A stretch of DNA of 39,783 bases. Source: Gemmatimonadota bacterium (GTDB lineage Bacteria; Latescibacterota; UBA2968). The DNA lies in assembly GCA_026706845.1 (NCBI GenBank), contig JAPOXY010000253.1:1-39783 (forward strand). Reading direction: 5' to 3'. The notes beneath the pieces were generated by a model. It was not told the DNA's origin, ran no database searches, and saw only the letters and a list, made by a program, of their open reading frames with translations. Below are positions 21,428-30,432 of the stretch, one piece after another (positions within the stretch are counted from its first letter, which is position 1; every line of letters starts with the position of its first letter). Made by a program: the position numbers and the translations under genes.

Positions 21428-21769
21428 ATGGAAGCTCGGGCGGTATTGCGCTATTCAAGAATTTCACCGCGCAAGGTGCGACAGGTGGTTGATCTCGTGC
21501 GGGGTAAAGATGTGGAGGAAGCTTTCCACATTCTACAATTTACACCTAAAAAAGCCGCACGTATTGTAGCGCGCACCTTGCAATCTGCGGTTGCAAATGC
21601 GGTCAACCGCGAAGAAGAATCCGCAGTCGAAGACGCGCTCTTTGTGAAAGAAGCGTTTGTCGATGGTGGCATTGCGTTAAAACGGTTGCGTCCTCAGCCA
21701 CGTGGTGCTGCTGGCATGATTCGCAAGCGATATAGCCACATCACGCTGATTATTTCAGACGAGGAATAG
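21428..21769 (+). CDS. rplV: 50S ribosomal protein L22
   Basis: 113 residues. It has the conserved N-terminal [21 protein letters not shown] and the C-terminal hairpin [20 protein letters not shown] that lines the exit tunnel, where mutations cause macrolide resistance in other bacteria. Length is normal. The stop is 10 bases before the TTG start of rpsC. Confidence 0.97.
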   Translation: MEARAVLRYSRISPRKVRQVVDLVRGKDVEEAFHILQFTPKKAARIVARTLQSAVANAVNREEESAVEDALFVKEAFVDGGIALKRLRPQPRGAAGMIRKRYSHITLIISDEE

Positions 21770-21779
21770 GAGAGTCACT

Positions 21780-22430
21780 TTGGGCCAGAAAACGCATCCA
21801 ATCGGAGTGAGGTTGGGAATTGTCAAAGACTGGCGTTCCCGCTGGTTTGCCAATCGCGATTTTGCCAGTCTGCTTCAGGAAGACCTTATGCTCAGGCGAT
21901 ATATTACCAGTCGTCTGCAGCGGGCAAGCGTTGCACAAATAGACATTGAGCGTGCTCCTAAGCGGGTGACAATTTCGATTCACACCGCTCGTCCTGGTAT
22001 TGTAATTGGACGCAAAGGCGCAGAGGTCGATAAATTGCGGGATGAATTAAAGCACCTGACAGGCAAAGAAATTTATATCAACATCAATGAAATTAAGCGG
22101 CCAGAACTCAACGCCCAACTCGTCGCCGATAATATCTCCCGACAACTCGAGCAGCGCGTCTCATTTCGCCGTGCAATGAAAAAAGCCGTTGCTTCAGCGG
22201 TGCGCATGGGGGCTGAAGGAATTAAAGTCGTTTGTGGGGGGCGCCTTGGTGGAGCGGAAATGTCTCGCGTTGAAAAATCAGAGCCTGCAGGACGCGTTCC
22301 ACTCCACACGCTTCGCGCTGATATAGACTATGCCAGATCTACGGCTTATACGACATCGGGTACTGTAGGGGTAAAAGTCTGGATCTGTCACGGAGAAAAA
22401 ATGGGTCAGGACATCCATCTGCCAACGTAA
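21780..22430 (+). CDS. rpsC: 30S ribosomal protein S3
   Basis: 216 residues from TTG 21780, preceded by GGAGAG. The N-terminal [20 protein letters not shown] is typical. The KH domain has the loop [15 protein letters not shown]. The C-terminal domain has [12 protein letters not shown] and [13 protein letters not shown]3 helps form the mRNA entry channel and its helicase activity. Confidence 0.97.
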   Translation: MGQKTHPIGVRLGIVKDWRSRWFANRDFASLLQEDLMLRRYITSRLQRASVAQIDIERAPKRVTISIHTARPGIVIGRKGAEVDKLRDELKHLTGKEIYININEIKRPELNAQLVADNISRQLEQRVSFRRAMKKAVASAVRMGAEGIKVVCGGRLGGAEMSRVEKSEPAGRVPLHTLRADIDYARSTAYTTSGTVGVKVWICHGEKMGQDIHLPT

Positions 22431-22451
22431 GTCGGGACAGGAGCGGCTATT

Positions 22452-22871
22452 ATGTTAATGCCAAAACGGGTTAAATGGAGAAAGCAGCAGAGGGGGCGTC
22501 GCAAAGGTATGGCCTCTCGAGGAGCCAATATTTCTTTTGGCGAATACGGTTTGCAGGCTCTTGAACCGGGATGGATTACCAACAGACAGATTGAAGCGGC
22601 CCGCGTGGCGATTAACAAATCTTTGGGGCGCGGTGGGAAAGTTTGGATTCGCGTTTTTCCAGATAAACCCCTTACGGTTAAGCCAGCAGAGACCCGTATG
22701 GGCAAGGGTAAGGGCAATCCCGAATACTGGGTGGCAGTCATCAAACCCGGGCGGATCCTGTTTGAAATTGAGGGCGTGCCACGCGAAAGCGCGCAACGCG
22801 CAATCAAATTGGCCAGTCGGAAATTGCCCATTAAAGTCCGTTTTGTAGAACGCGGGGGACACGACGAATGA
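22452..22871 (+). CDS. rplP: 50S ribosomal protein L16
   Basis: 139 residues from ATG 22452, with AGGAG 8 bases upstream. It begins [19 protein letters not shown] and contains [14 protein letters not shown] and [17 protein letters not shown]16 organises the A-site architecture and is needed late in 50S assembly. It overlaps rpmC by 4 bases (ATGA). Confidence 0.97.
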   Translation: MLMPKRVKWRKQQRGRRKGMASRGANISFGEYGLQALEPGWITNRQIEAARVAINKSLGRGGKVWIRVFPDKPLTVKPAETRMGKGKGNPEYWVAVIKPGRILFEIEGVPRESAQRAIKLASRKLPIKVRFVERGGHDE

Positions 22872-23080
22872 AACCGAGTGAAATTCGAGATCTAACTGCA
22901 AACGATGTAAGGGAAAGAATTGCTGAACAAGAGGATGAACTCGTGAATCTCCGCATTCAGTTGGCTACGCGCCAGCTCGATAATCCAATTGCATTTCGAG
23001 ATGCCTGCAAGGATCTCGCTCGGCTTAAAACCGTGTTGCGCGAACACGAGTTAGGCATTCGAGAACTTCCCAATGCGTAA
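22868..23080 (+). CDS. rpmC: 50S ribosomal protein L29
   Basis: 70 residues, two-helix protein. It has [17 protein letters not shown] and the C-terminal [15 protein letters not shown], which match the family signature. It sits at the tunnel exit next to L23. Its start overlaps the rplP stop, so translation is coupled. Confidence 0.95.
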   Translation: MKPSEIRDLTANDVRERIAEQEDELVNLRIQLATRQLDNPIAFRDACKDLARLKTVLREHELGIRELPNA

Positions 23081-23100
23081 TTTTTAAGGAGAATCGGTGT

Positions 23101-23361
23101 ATGGTGGAAACTCGCAGGCACCGCAAAACACGTGTAGGGCTGGTGGTCAGCGACAAGTCTAATAAAACAATAGTCGTTGAGGTACGGCGGCAGGTGCCAC
23201 ACCCCCTTTATGGAAAAGTTATGCAAAGACGTTCAAAATTGGCGGCGCACGATGAGAATAATGAAGCCAGAGCCGGCGATGAGGTGATGGTTGTGGAAAC
23301 GCGGCCTTTGAGCAAGACCAAGCGCTGGCGGTTGGTAGAAATTATAAAAAAGGCGCATTAG
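23101..23361 (+). CDS. rpsQ: 30S ribosomal protein S17
   Basis: 86 residues. It has an OB-fold S17 core, [20 protein letters not shown] followed by [18 protein letters not shown], and ends in [15 protein letters not shown]. It is a primary 16S rRNA binder. Its start lies 20 bases after rpmC with AAGGAG upstream. Confidence 0.96.
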   Translation: MVETRRHRKTRVGLVVSDKSNKTIVVEVRRQVPHPLYGKVMQRRSKLAAHDENNEARAGDEVMVVETRPLSKTKRWRLVEIIKKAH

Positions 23362-23372
23362 GTGGAGAGAAC

Positions 23373-23741
23373 ATGGTCCAGGAATATTCAGTATTAAATT
23401 GTGCGGATAACACAGGTGCCCGCAAGGTGATGTGTTTTCGCATTTTAGGAGGCACGAAGCGCAAGTATGCCAAACTCGGTGATACTGTTGTGGTTTCAGT
23501 TAAAGATGCACAGCCCAACAGTGGTGTAAAGCGCGGTGAGGTTGCGCGTGCCGTGATCGTCCGTACAAAGAAAGAGACGCGAAGGGCAGATGGGTCCTAT
23601 ATTCGGTTTGATGACAATGCCGCTGTTTTGATCAGCGCGGAAGGCGAACCTCGAGGGACGCGCATATTTGGACCCGTCGCCCGCGAGTTGCGCGAGAGGC
23701 GATTTATGCGCATTGTATCTTTGGCGCCCGAAGTGATATAA
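23373..23741 (+). CDS. rplN: 50S ribosomal protein L14
   Basis: 122 residues, the standard length. It starts [20 protein letters not shown] and contains the segment [20 protein letters not shown] and the C-terminal [23 protein letters not shown]14 forms intersubunit bridges B5 and B8 and binds the silencing factor RsfS. Confidence 0.97.
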   Translation: MVQEYSVLNCADNTGARKVMCFRILGGTKRKYAKLGDTVVVSVKDAQPNSGVKRGEVARAVIVRTKKETRRADGSYIRFDDNAAVLISAEGEPRGTRIFGPVARELRERRFMRIVSLAPEVI

Positions 23742-23761
23742 AGAAAGGTAAGTGTGTTGAG

Positions 23762-24082
23762 ATGAGGATTCGCAAGGGTGATCAAGTTGAGGTGATAAGC
23801 GGTGTTTATACGGGTCAACGTGGGCGCGTTTTGCATGTGTGGCCCAGGAAAAAACGCGTGCTGGTGGAAGGGATCAACAATGTCAAGCGCCACACGCGAC
23901 CCAATCCCAATAATCAGCAAGGCGGCATCGTGGAAAAGGAAGCGCCCTTGCATGTGTCCAATCTCATGATCGTTGATTCACAAACCGATGAGCGGACCAG
24001 GATTCGCATTCAGCGCCTCGATGATGGGTCGCGTGTGCGGATCGCTCAAAAAAGCGGTGAGCAAATTCCCGAAGTTGAATAA
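23762..24082 (+). CDS. rplX: 50S ribosomal protein L24
   Basis: 106 residues. The KOW motif lies at the N-terminus ([19 protein letters not shown]), followed by [21 protein letters not shown]24 starts 50S assembly by binding the 5' domain of 23S rRNA. The C-terminal portion ([20 protein letters not shown]) replaces the usual zinc-free tail with little change in length. Confidence 0.96.
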   Translation: MRIRKGDQVEVISGVYTGQRGRVLHVWPRKKRVLVEGINNVKRHTRPNPNNQQGGIVEKEAPLHVSNLMIVDSQTDERTRIRIQRLDDGSRVRIAQKSGEQIPEVE

Positions 24083-24092
24083 CGAGGACGAC

Positions 24093-24641
24093 ATGGCAAC
24101 GCGATTACAAGAATACTATGAGAACGAAGTTGTGCCTGCGCTCATCCAAAGATTTGGGTATAAAAATCACATGCAGGTGCCCAAATTGGAAAAGATTGTC
24201 TTAAACATGGGCGTTGGTGAAGCTGTTCTCAATGCCAAAGTCATTGAAAATGCTGTTGAAGATTTGACCCGCATTGCTGGACAGCGACCCTCAATTCGCA
24301 GGGCGCGAAAAGCCGTTTCAAACTTTAAACTGCGACAGGGTGTACCCATTGGCTGTGCTGTCACTCTTCGCAGATCTCATATGTACGAATTTCTCGACCG
24401 TTTTTTCAATTTCTCTGTGCCGCGTATTCGCGACTTTCGCGGCCTTTCAATGCGTTCATTTGATGGCCGGGGCAACTATACGATCGGTATTCAGGAACAA
24501 ATTATTTTTCCCGAAATTGACTACGATCAAATCGACAAAATTCGCGGTCTCGATGTGACCCTGGTCACCACGGCCTCTACGGATGAAGAGGCTTTTGAAC
24601 TGCTCAACAAAATGGGCATGCCGTTTCAAAATCAAGATTAA
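24093..24641 (+). CDS. rplE: 50S ribosomal protein L5
   Basis: 182 residues from ATG 24093, chosen by homology ([21 protein letters not shown]); an upstream in-frame start would overlap rplX. It has the conserved [18 protein letters not shown]-equivalent [10 protein letters not shown], and [21 protein letters not shown]5 binds 5S rRNA and contacts P-site tRNA. Confidence 0.97.
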   Translation: MATRLQEYYENEVVPALIQRFGYKNHMQVPKLEKIVLNMGVGEAVLNAKVIENAVEDLTRIAGQRPSIRRARKAVSNFKLRQGVPIGCAVTLRRSHMYEFLDRFFNFSVPRIRDFRGLSMRSFDGRGNYTIGIQEQIIFPEIDYDQIDKIRGLDVTLVTTASTDEEAFELLNKMGMPFQNQD

Positions 24642-24672
24642 ATAAAAAAATCAACATGAGGTCAGGTCTAAT

Positions 24673-24858
24673 ATGGCTAAAAAGTCTATGATTGCCAAAG
24701 CAAAGCGCAAACAGAAATTTGCAGTCCGCCGTTATAATCGGTGTCACAGATGCGGTAGGCCACGCGGTTATTTGCGCAAATTTGGTATTTGCCGTATATG
24801 TTTTCGCGAGTTGGCCCTTGCCGGTGAGATCCCCGGCGTGACAAAGGCCAGTTGGTAA
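24673..24858 (+). CDS. rpsN: 30S ribosomal protein S14, zinc-binding type
   Basis: 61 residues. This is the short C+ form, with the zinc ligands in [20 protein letters not shown] (C-x2-C...C-x2-C). It lies in the 30S head. The short zinc form is usual outside the proteobacteria and shows that this operon copy is the zinc-replete paralogue. It ends 17 bases before rpsH. Confidence 0.96.
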   Translation: MAKKSMIAKAKRKQKFAVRRYNRCHRCGRPRGYLRKFGICRICFRELALAGEIPGVTKASW

Positions 24859-24875
24859 TTGAGGGAGAAGCTCAC

Positions 24876-25271
24876 ATGATGACGGATCCGATTGCCGATA
24901 TGTTGACGCGTGTGCGAAATGCCTGTTGCGCTGGACATCGCAAGGTGGATATTCCGAGTTCCAGGATGAAGCGCGAGATTGCCCGCATTTTAAAAGAAAG
25001 CGGCTTTGTTCACAATTATGCGTATATCGATGACAATCGACAGGGGTATTTGCGCCTTTATCTTAAATATAGTCCCGACGAGGAAAGCGCGATTCAAGGG
25101 TTGAAGCGCGAAAGTCGCCCCGGTCTGAGAAAATATGTGGGTAAAGACGAACTTCCTCGAATACTCAATGGATTGGGTGTCGCTATTTTATCGACATCAA
25201 AAGGTATTTTGACAGATCGAACTGCGCGTAGAGAAGGCGTTGGCGGCGAAGTTATTTGTAGCGTCTGGTAG
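24876..25271 (+). CDS. rpsH: 30S ribosomal protein S8
   Basis: 131 residues from ATG 24876 ([17 protein letters not shown]), with AGGGAG 8 bases upstream; the next codon is also ATG. The C-terminal signature [20 protein letters not shown] is intact. S8 is a primary 16S rRNA binder and, in E. coli, the repressor of the spc operon. An extension to 24852 would overlap rpsN and is rejected. Confidence 0.96.
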   Translation: MMTDPIADMLTRVRNACCAGHRKVDIPSSRMKREIARILKESGFVHNYAYIDDNRQGYLRLYLKYSPDEESAIQGLKRESRPGLRKYVGKDELPRILNGLGVAILSTSKGILTDRTARREGVGGEVICSVW

Positions 25272-25291
25272 AGGCATAGAAGGAGTGCATT

Positions 25292-25858
25292 GTGTCGAGA
25301 ATAGGTCAACAGCCGATTGACGTTCCAGGGGGCGTCAATGTGAAAATTGGAGCAACAGAGGCAGAAATAAAAGGTCCTAAAGGGGCTTTACAGGTACCTT
25401 TACATCCGCTCACGCAGGTCGTGCAAGAGGGTGAATCCCTATCTGTCACAGTGCAAGATCCCGAAGACAGGCATCACAAAGCTATTTGGGGCCTCACGCG
25501 TGCTTTGTTGGCAAATGCCGTTCAGGGCGTGACAGCTGGTTTTGAGAAGCAACTGGTTGTCGTTGGCGTGGGATATCGCGCAGATATGAAAGGGAAAAAT
25601 TTGGACATCAACGTGGGGTTCAGTCATCCGGTAATGGTTGAAGCTCCTCAGGGAATTGAATTTAGTGTGGATGCGCCTCCTTCTGAGATCGAAAATTCCC
25701 AGGCGCTGGTTAAAATTAGCGGAGCCGATAAAGAACTCGTGGGACGCACAGCGGCGAACATCCGAAATATTCGGCCTCCCGAACCCTATAAGGGGAAAGG
25801 TATCCGCTATAGCGGCGAATACGTGCGGCGCAAGGCTGGCAAGGCAGCAGTAGCTTAA
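25292..25858 (+). CDS. rplF: 50S ribosomal protein L6
   Basis: 188 residues from GTG 25292, with AAGGAG upstream. It starts MSRIGQQPIDVPGGVNV. The second L6 domain ends in RPPEPYKGKGIRYSGEYVRR, the family signature. L6 lies near the sarcin-ricin loop and the factor-binding site. Length is slightly above the usual 178 residues. Confidence 0.96.
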   Translation: MSRIGQQPIDVPGGVNVKIGATEAEIKGPKGALQVPLHPLTQVVQEGESLSVTVQDPEDRHHKAIWGLTRALLANAVQGVTAGFEKQLVVVGVGYRADMKGKNLDINVGFSHPVMVEAPQGIEFSVDAPPSEIENSQALVKISGADKELVGRTAANIRNIRPPEPYKGKGIRYSGEYVRRKAGKAAVA

Positions 25859-25874
25859 ATTTTGAGGTTGTTCA

Positions 25875-26249
25875 ATGGCAGATAAGCATATTAAAAAGAC
25901 CAGGATGCACAGGCGTCGTCAAATGCGCATTAGAAAGAGGCTTTTGGGAACGGCTGATCGCCCGCGTCTGACGATTTTCAGGAGTCTAAAACATATTCAG
26001 GCGCAATTGATTGATGATGTGAATGGACGCTCTCTAATGGGCATAGCTTCAAATGCACCGCAACTCAAAGACCAGTTGCAAACTAGTGAAGGCAAATGCA
26101 ACAAAAGTCGCGAAGTGGGTAAAGCATTGGCCGAGAGAGCGCAGGAAGCCGGAATCTCGCAGGTTGTTTTCGACCGCGCAGGTTATCTCTATCACGGTCG
26201 TGTCAAAGCATTGGCAGAAGGCGCACGCGAAGGCGGGTTGCAATTTTAA
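25875..26249 (+). CDS. rplR: 50S ribosomal protein L18
   Basis: 124 residues. It has a basic N-terminus ([17 protein letters not shown]), then [20 protein letters not shown], and the C-terminal [20 protein letters not shown], which matches the L18 signature. L18 carries 5S rRNA into the 50S subunit with L5. Confidence 0.96.
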   Translation: MADKHIKKTRMHRRRQMRIRKRLLGTADRPRLTIFRSLKHIQAQLIDDVNGRSLMGIASNAPQLKDQLQTSEGKCNKSREVGKALAERAQEAGISQVVFDRAGYLYHGRVKALAEGAREGGLQF

Positions 26250-26265
26250 TGTTAAGGAGTTGATT

Positions 26266-26781
26266 TTGAGCAGAATTGAAGCCACGGGTTTAGATCTGAC
26301 GGAAATCGTCATCAACAACAGCATCAAACGAGTATCTCACGTTCGCAAAGGTGGACGACGCTTTGCCTTTAATGCGCTTTGTGTAATTGGTGACAAAAAA
26401 GGTATTGTTGGGATTGGAATGGGGAAAGCGGGCGAAGTCTCTGAAGCCATTCGCAAAGCTGCCGACGATGCAAAAAAGAATCTGGTGCGCGTGCCGGTCG
26501 TTGATGGAACATTGCCCCACGAGGTTATTGGACGGTTTGGCGCTTCTCGCGTTTTGCTCAAACCCGCTGCGCCCGGCACGGGAATTATTGCAGGAGGCGG
26601 TGTGCGTGCGGTTTTGGAGCTGGCTGGCGTTCAAAATGTGCTGACGAAGTCATTGGGGTCTCAAAATCCGCAGAATGCCGTTAAAGCCGCAATGGAAGGA
26701 TTAACGCGGTTGAAAGATGCGAGAATGTTTGCACTATTGCGAGGCGTAGAAGAATCCGAATTGGTTTCTGTACGGGGGTAG
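26266..26781 (+). CDS. rpsE: 30S ribosomal protein S5
   Basis: 171 residues. I choose TTG 26266 because AAGGAG sits 6 bases upstream and the reading then begins [16 protein letters not shown]. The dsRBD-like domain has [20 protein letters not shown] and the second domain has [21 protein letters not shown]5 contributes to decoding fidelity and the mRNA helicase activity of the entry pore. The stop codon overlaps by one base a possible GTG start of rpmD. Confidence 0.96.
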   Translation: MSRIEATGLDLTEIVINNSIKRVSHVRKGGRRFAFNALCVIGDKKGIVGIGMGKAGEVSEAIRKAADDAKKNLVRVPVVDGTLPHEVIGRFGASRVLLKPAAPGTGIIAGGGVRAVLELAGVQNVLTKSLGSQNPQNAVKAAMEGLTRLKDARMFALLRGVEESELVSVRG

Positions 26782-26783
26782 TG

Positions 26784-26972
26784 ATGGGCGATCAAAAAAC
26801 ACTGCGGGTTACACAAATTCGCAGTGCAATTAAGCGACAGAAAAAGCAGCAACGAACACTCGATGCGTTGGGAATTCGCCGCATTCGGCATACTGTGGAA
26901 CACGCTGATTCTCCCCAATTGCGCGGCATGCTGGCGGCTGTTGCACATCTGGTCAAAGTTGAAGAAACTTGA
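26784..26972 (+). CDS. rpmD: 50S ribosomal protein L30
   Basis: 62 residues. It has LRVTQIRSAIKRQKKQQRTL and the C-terminal ARRI-type segment IRRIRHTVEHADSPQLRGML, both typical of L30. I place the start at ATG 26784; a GTG one codon earlier is equally possible. L30 is absent in many lineages, so its presence here is mildly informative for phylogeny. Confidence 0.94.
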   Translation: MGDQKTLRVTQIRSAIKRQKKQQRTLDALGIRRIRHTVEHADSPQLRGMLAAVAHLVKVEET

Positions 26973-26988
26973 AACACGGGATGCGAGA

Positions 26989-27435
26989 ATGAAACTTGGG
27001 AATCTCTCTCCGCCCCAAGGGGCAACTGGTAAAAAGAAACGTTTGGGCATTGGTCCCGGCTCCGGAAAAGGCAAAACTGCGGGTAAAGGGCACAAAGGAC
27101 AGCGCGCGCGTTCGGGATCCAAGCGCAAAGTCGGATTTGAAGGGGGACAAACGCCCCTGCACCGGCGCTTGCCGAAAGTTGGATTTAACAATCCTTTTCG
27201 GGTGACCTATCAGGTCGTAAATCTCGACGATTTGGCAGGTAAGGAGTTTTCGGGTGAGATTACTCCCGAAGTGCTAAAAGGTGCGGGTTTGATTGCCTCT
27301 ACAAAACGCCCTGTAAAAATTTTGGGGCGAGGCGAAATTTCTGTACCATTGCAGATTCGGGTTCAGGCGATATCAGCTGCGGCAGAAAAAAAAGTTCTTG
27401 CAGCTGGCGGAGATGTTGAGACCAAAGCTGACTGA
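26989..27435 (+). CDS. rplO: 50S ribosomal protein L15
   Basis: 148 residues from ATG 26989. It starts MKLGNLSPPQGATGKKKRLG, with the Gly/Lys-rich extension GPGSGKGKTAGKGHKGQRAR and the signature GFNNPFRVTYQVVNLDDL. L15 is a late assembly protein of the 50S core. No clear Shine-Dalgarno sequence precedes the ATG; rpmD ends 16 bases upstream. Confidence 0.95.
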   Translation: MKLGNLSPPQGATGKKKRLGIGPGSGKGKTAGKGHKGQRARSGSKRKVGFEGGQTPLHRRLPKVGFNNPFRVTYQVVNLDDLAGKEFSGEITPEVLKGAGLIASTKRPVKILGRGEISVPLQIRVQAISAAAEKKVLAAGGDVETKAD

Positions 27436-27457
27436 GCTCAGCTGAGAGGAGGCGGTG

Positions 27458-28798
27458 TTGCTCGAGAGCGTCAAGAGCGTTTTTAAAATTCCGGAACTGC
27501 GATATAAGGTGTTATTTACGCTGGGTATTCTGGCGATATATCGCCTGGGAGGGCAGATTCCCATACCCGGAATAGATCGGGTTGCTCTGGGGGAATTTTT
27601 TGCAGGCACCAGCCAAACGATCTTTGGTCTCTACGATATGTTTGTAGGTGGGGCATTTACCCGTGCGACGGTATTTGCACTGGGTATTATGCCTTATATC
27701 AGTGCATCCATTATTTTTCAATTGATGGGTGCTGTCGTGCCATCTCTTCAAAAGTTGCAAAAAGAAGGTGAAGCGGGGCGAAAAAAGATCATTCAATATA
27801 CGCGGTATGGCACAGTTGCACTGGCTGCGGCGCAGTCCCTGGGGGTGAGTTTTTTCCTCGAGAGCCTTCAGTCGCCAGAGACCGGGCTTTCGGTTGTACT
27901 CTATCCCGGATGGGGCTTCCGGCTGTTGACTGTATTGACAATTACTGCCGGAACCGTGTTGATCATGTGGTTGGGGGAACAAATTGATGCACACGGTATT
28001 GGCAACGGAATGTCGCTACTCATTTTTATTGGCATTATTGCGGCATTGCCTTTTGTCGTGCGGCAGGAATATCGGGATTTTGTGACCAATGATAAACCAA
28101 TTTTAATCGAAATAGCTGTTTTAATTATTGTTATTGCCCTGACTGCTCTGGTGGTACTCATAACACAGGGCACGCGTAGAATTCCGGTACAATACGCCAA
28201 ACGCGTCGTTGGACGACGGGTATATGGTGGGCAAAGCACGCATATACCACTCAAAGTCAATACTTCTGGCGTGATGCCTATTATTTTTGCTCAGGCCATT
28301 ATGTTTTTACCTGCGACAATGGCTGGCTTTGCGCCTAATAATGAATTTATGCAAAATCTCGCGTCTGCTTTTACGCCGAGTATGTCCTGGGTGTCATTAC
28401 CCTACTGGTCGATTTACTCATTGCTGGTTATTTTCTTTGCTTACTTTTATACCGCCATTGTGTTTAACCCGATTGATCTCGCTGATAATATGAAACGGCA
28501 AGGCGGATTTATTCCCGGTGTCAGACCGGGCAAACGCACGTCGGACTTTATCGATCGGGTGCTTACGCGAATCAACATGCCAGGTGCGATTTTCTTAGCT
28601 GCAATAGCCGTTGGCCCATACTTTATTATTAATTCTATGGGGGTTCATCCGGGACTCGAACAAGTGTTTGGCGGTACGGGTTTGTTGATTATGGTCGGTG
28701 TGGCGCTCGACACTTTACAGCAGGTTGAATCGCATTTGCTGATGCGTCACTACGACGGTTTTATGAAGAAAGGCCGTATTCGAGGGCGCCGAGCTTGA
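27458..28798 (+). CDS. secY: preprotein translocase subunit SecY
   Basis: 446 residues, the channel of SecYEG. About ten membrane spans are visible. It has the N-terminal RLGGQIPIPGID signature, the segment GNGMSLLIFIGI, and the cytoplasmic loop KRQGGFIPGVRPGKRT that binds SecA and the ribosome. I choose TTG 27458, 5 bases after AGAGGAGG; a GTG one codon upstream would be too close to that site. In most bacteria adk, map and infA follow; here rpmJ follows directly after 27 bases. Confidence 0.96.
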   Translation: MLESVKSVFKIPELRYKVLFTLGILAIYRLGGQIPIPGIDRVALGEFFAGTSQTIFGLYDMFVGGAFTRATVFALGIMPYISASIIFQLMGAVVPSLQKLQKEGEAGRKKIIQYTRYGTVALAAAQSLGVSFFLESLQSPETGLSVVLYPGWGFRLLTVLTITAGTVLIMWLGEQIDAHGIGNGMSLLIFIGIIAALPFVVRQEYRDFVTNDKPILIEIAVLIIVIALTALVVLITQGTRRIPVQYAKRVVGRRVYGGQSTHIPLKVNTSGVMPIIFAQAIMFLPATMAGFAPNNEFMQNLASAFTPSMSWVSLPYWSIYSLLVIFFAYFYTAIVFNPIDLADNMKRQGGFIPGVRPGKRTSDFIDRVLTRINMPGAIFLAAIAVGPYFIINSMGVHPGLEQVFGGTGLLIMVGVALDTLQQVESHLLMRHYDGFMKKGRIRGRRA

Positions 28799-28825
28799 TT
28801 TACTCAGAATGCTGGAGATTTATTT

Positions 28826-28942
28826 ATGAAAGTTCAATCATCTGTTCGCCGTCGTTGCAATCACTGCAAGATCATTCGCCGACGCGGTGTTGTGCGCGTG
28901 ATTTGCAAAGTCAACCCGCGACACAAACAGCGACAAGGATAA
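28826..28942 (+). CDS. rpmJ: 50S ribosomal protein L36, zinc-binding type
   Basis: 38 residues. It reads [20 protein letters not shown] and continues to PRHKQRQG. The zinc ligands C11, C14, C27 and H33 (C-x2-C-x12-C-x5-H) are all present, so this is the C+ form. GGAG lies 8-12 bases upstream of ATG 28826. It sits between secY and rpsM, its usual neighbour. Confidence 0.95.
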   Translation: MKVQSSVRRRCNHCKIIRRRGVVRVICKVNPRHKQRQG

Positions 28943-28963
28943 CCTCATAGGAGACGCAATCGC

Positions 28964-29401
28964 ATGGCCCGAATTGCAGGTGTAGATATTCCCAGAGAAA
29001 AGCGCGTGGAAGTTGCGTTGACATATATTTTGGGCATTGGTTTGAGCACGTCACAAAAAATTTTAACACAGACGCAGATTTCGCCTGATACGCGCGTAGA
29101 TGCTTTGACTGACGAGGAAGTCACCAAATTGCGCTCAGTTGTCGAAGGCGAGTACAAGGTTGAAGGTAACCTGCGGAGCGAAGTTGCGATGAACATCAAG
29201 CGATTGATGGATATTGGATGCTATCGCGGTTTGCGATGGCGTCGCGGTTTGCCGGTGAGAGGGCAGCGGACGCGCACCAATGCGAGGACGCGCAAGGGAA
29301 AGCAACCCCGGTATTGGCAGTCGCAGACGAACCGTATAGCTAAAGCAGGACAATCAAAGGAGGCGTCGTTTGGCAGTCAGAAGAGGGAGACGACGGAATA
29401 G
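28964..29401 (+). CDS. rpsM: 30S ribosomal protein S13, with anomalous C-terminus
   Basis: The frame encodes 145 residues, while S13 is usually 118-126. Residues 1 to about 113 are normal ([20 protein letters not shown] at the start, [20 protein letters not shown] near the end). S13 tops the 30S head and contacts P-site tRNA and L5. After RKGKQP the sequence loses similarity ([15 protein letters not shown]) and overlaps rpsK by 32 bases. In the +1 frame from the CCCC at 29306-29309 the DNA reads GIGSRRRTV and stops at 29337-29339. Removing one C would give a 124-residue S13 with a conventional Arg-rich end. A one-base insertion, biological or from sequencing, is likely. Confidence 0.93.
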   Translation: MARIAGVDIPREKRVEVALTYILGIGLSTSQKILTQTQISPDTRVDALTDEEVTKLRSVVEGEYKVEGNLRSEVAMNIKRLMDIGCYRGLRWRRGLPVRGQRTRTNARTRKGKQPRYWQSQTNRIAKAGQSKEASFGSQKRETTE

Positions 29402-29753
29402 ACGCGTTGAAGCTCATGGCGTCGCACACGTCAATGCCAGTTTTAACAATACTATTGTCACTCTAAGTGACCGTGAAGGAAGAGTTATTTCCTGGTCATC
29501 AACGGGAAAAGTCGGTTTTAAGGGGTCGAGAAAAAGTACGCCCTATGCTGCTCAGTTGGCTGCCACTGATGCGGCGCGAGAAGCCATGGCAATGGGTTTG
29601 CGCCGGGTGGAAGTCTGGGTCAAAGGACCTGGCGTTGGGCGAGAAGCCGCCGTGCGGTCGCTACAGGGGGCTGGATTGGAAATTTCAGCGATCAAAGATG
29701 TTACGCCAATTCCGCACAATGGGTGCCGCCCGCCTAAGCGACGCCGCGTTTAA
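29370..29753 (+). CDS. rpsK: 30S ribosomal protein S11
   Basis: 127 residues from TTG 29370, with AAAGGAGG 7 bases upstream. It has [28 protein letters not shown]-type segment [20 protein letters not shown], and the C-terminal [15 protein letters not shown]11 forms the platform beside the E-site mRNA. The apparent overlap with rpsM is probably an artefact of the S13 frame problem. Confidence 0.96.
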   Translation: MAVRRGRRRNRRVEAHGVAHVNASFNNTIVTLSDREGRVISWSSTGKVGFKGSRKSTPYAAQLAATDAAREAMAMGLRRVEVWVKGPGVGREAAVRSLQGAGLEISAIKDVTPIPHNGCRPPKRRRV

Positions 29754-29776
29754 CATAAGAAAACAGGAGATATTGA

Positions 29777-30406
29777 ATGGCGAGATACACTGGCCCGAGT
29801 TGTAAATTGTGTCGCCGAGAAGGCATGAAGTTGTTTCTCAAAGGTGCGCGATGTCAAATGGACAAATGTTCATTTGACCGACGAAGTTATGCGCCCGGCA
29901 TGCATGGACAAAATATGCGTCGAAAGCCGTCGGAATACGCGCTTCAGCTTCGTGAAAAACAAAAGACAAAACGTATCTACGGCGTGTTGGAAAATCAGTT
30001 TCGCACGTATTATTCAAAAGCCGCTCGCAGAAAGGGTGTGACGGGTGAGTTGCTTTTGCAGATGCTCGAATGTCGTCTGGACAATATGATATATCGCCTG
30101 GGTTTTGCGCCATCTCGAAAATCGGCGCGGCAACTCGTGAGACATCGCCACATCGCTGTCAATGGACGAACCGTAGATATTCCTTCATTCCAGGTTTCGC
30201 CGGGAGACACTGTGCAGGTACGGGAAAAAAGTCGTCAATTGCAACTCATTCACGATGCACTCAAGCGCACTGGTGATGCAGGTCAAGCGGCCTGGCTTTC
30301 GGTAGATAAAGTGAATTTGAGCGGTACGCTTGTAGAATATCCAAAGCGAGATGATATACCAACGCCAGTTGAAGAGCAACTCATCGTTGAGCTTTACTCC
30401 AAGTAA
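29777..30406 (+). CDS. rpsD: 30S ribosomal protein S4, zinc-binding type
   Basis: 209 residues. The N-terminal zinc site is C9-x2-C12 with a second pair at CQMDKC (C26, C31), the C+ form. The S4 RNA-binding domain lies near residues 98-160 (ECRLDNMIYRLGFAPSRKSA). S4 initiates 30S assembly and in E. coli represses the alpha operon. The stop TAA overlaps an upstream candidate ATG of rpoA. Confidence 0.97.
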   Translation: MARYTGPSCKLCRREGMKLFLKGARCQMDKCSFDRRSYAPGMHGQNMRRKPSEYALQLREKQKTKRIYGVLENQFRTYYSKAARRKGVTGELLLQMLECRLDNMIYRLGFAPSRKSARQLVRHRHIAVNGRTVDIPSFQVSPGDTVQVREKSRQLQLIHDALKRTGDAGQAAWLSVDKVNLSGTLVEYPKRDDIPTPVEEQLIVELYSK

Positions 30407-30432
30407 TGGACGCGCACCGGGAGCTTTTGTTT

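Noticed and set aside
26981-26992. A three-codon minicistron ATG-CGA-GAA-TGA overlapping the rplO start
   Set aside because: It has no ribosome binding site and is expected by chance; without conservation data it cannot be supported.
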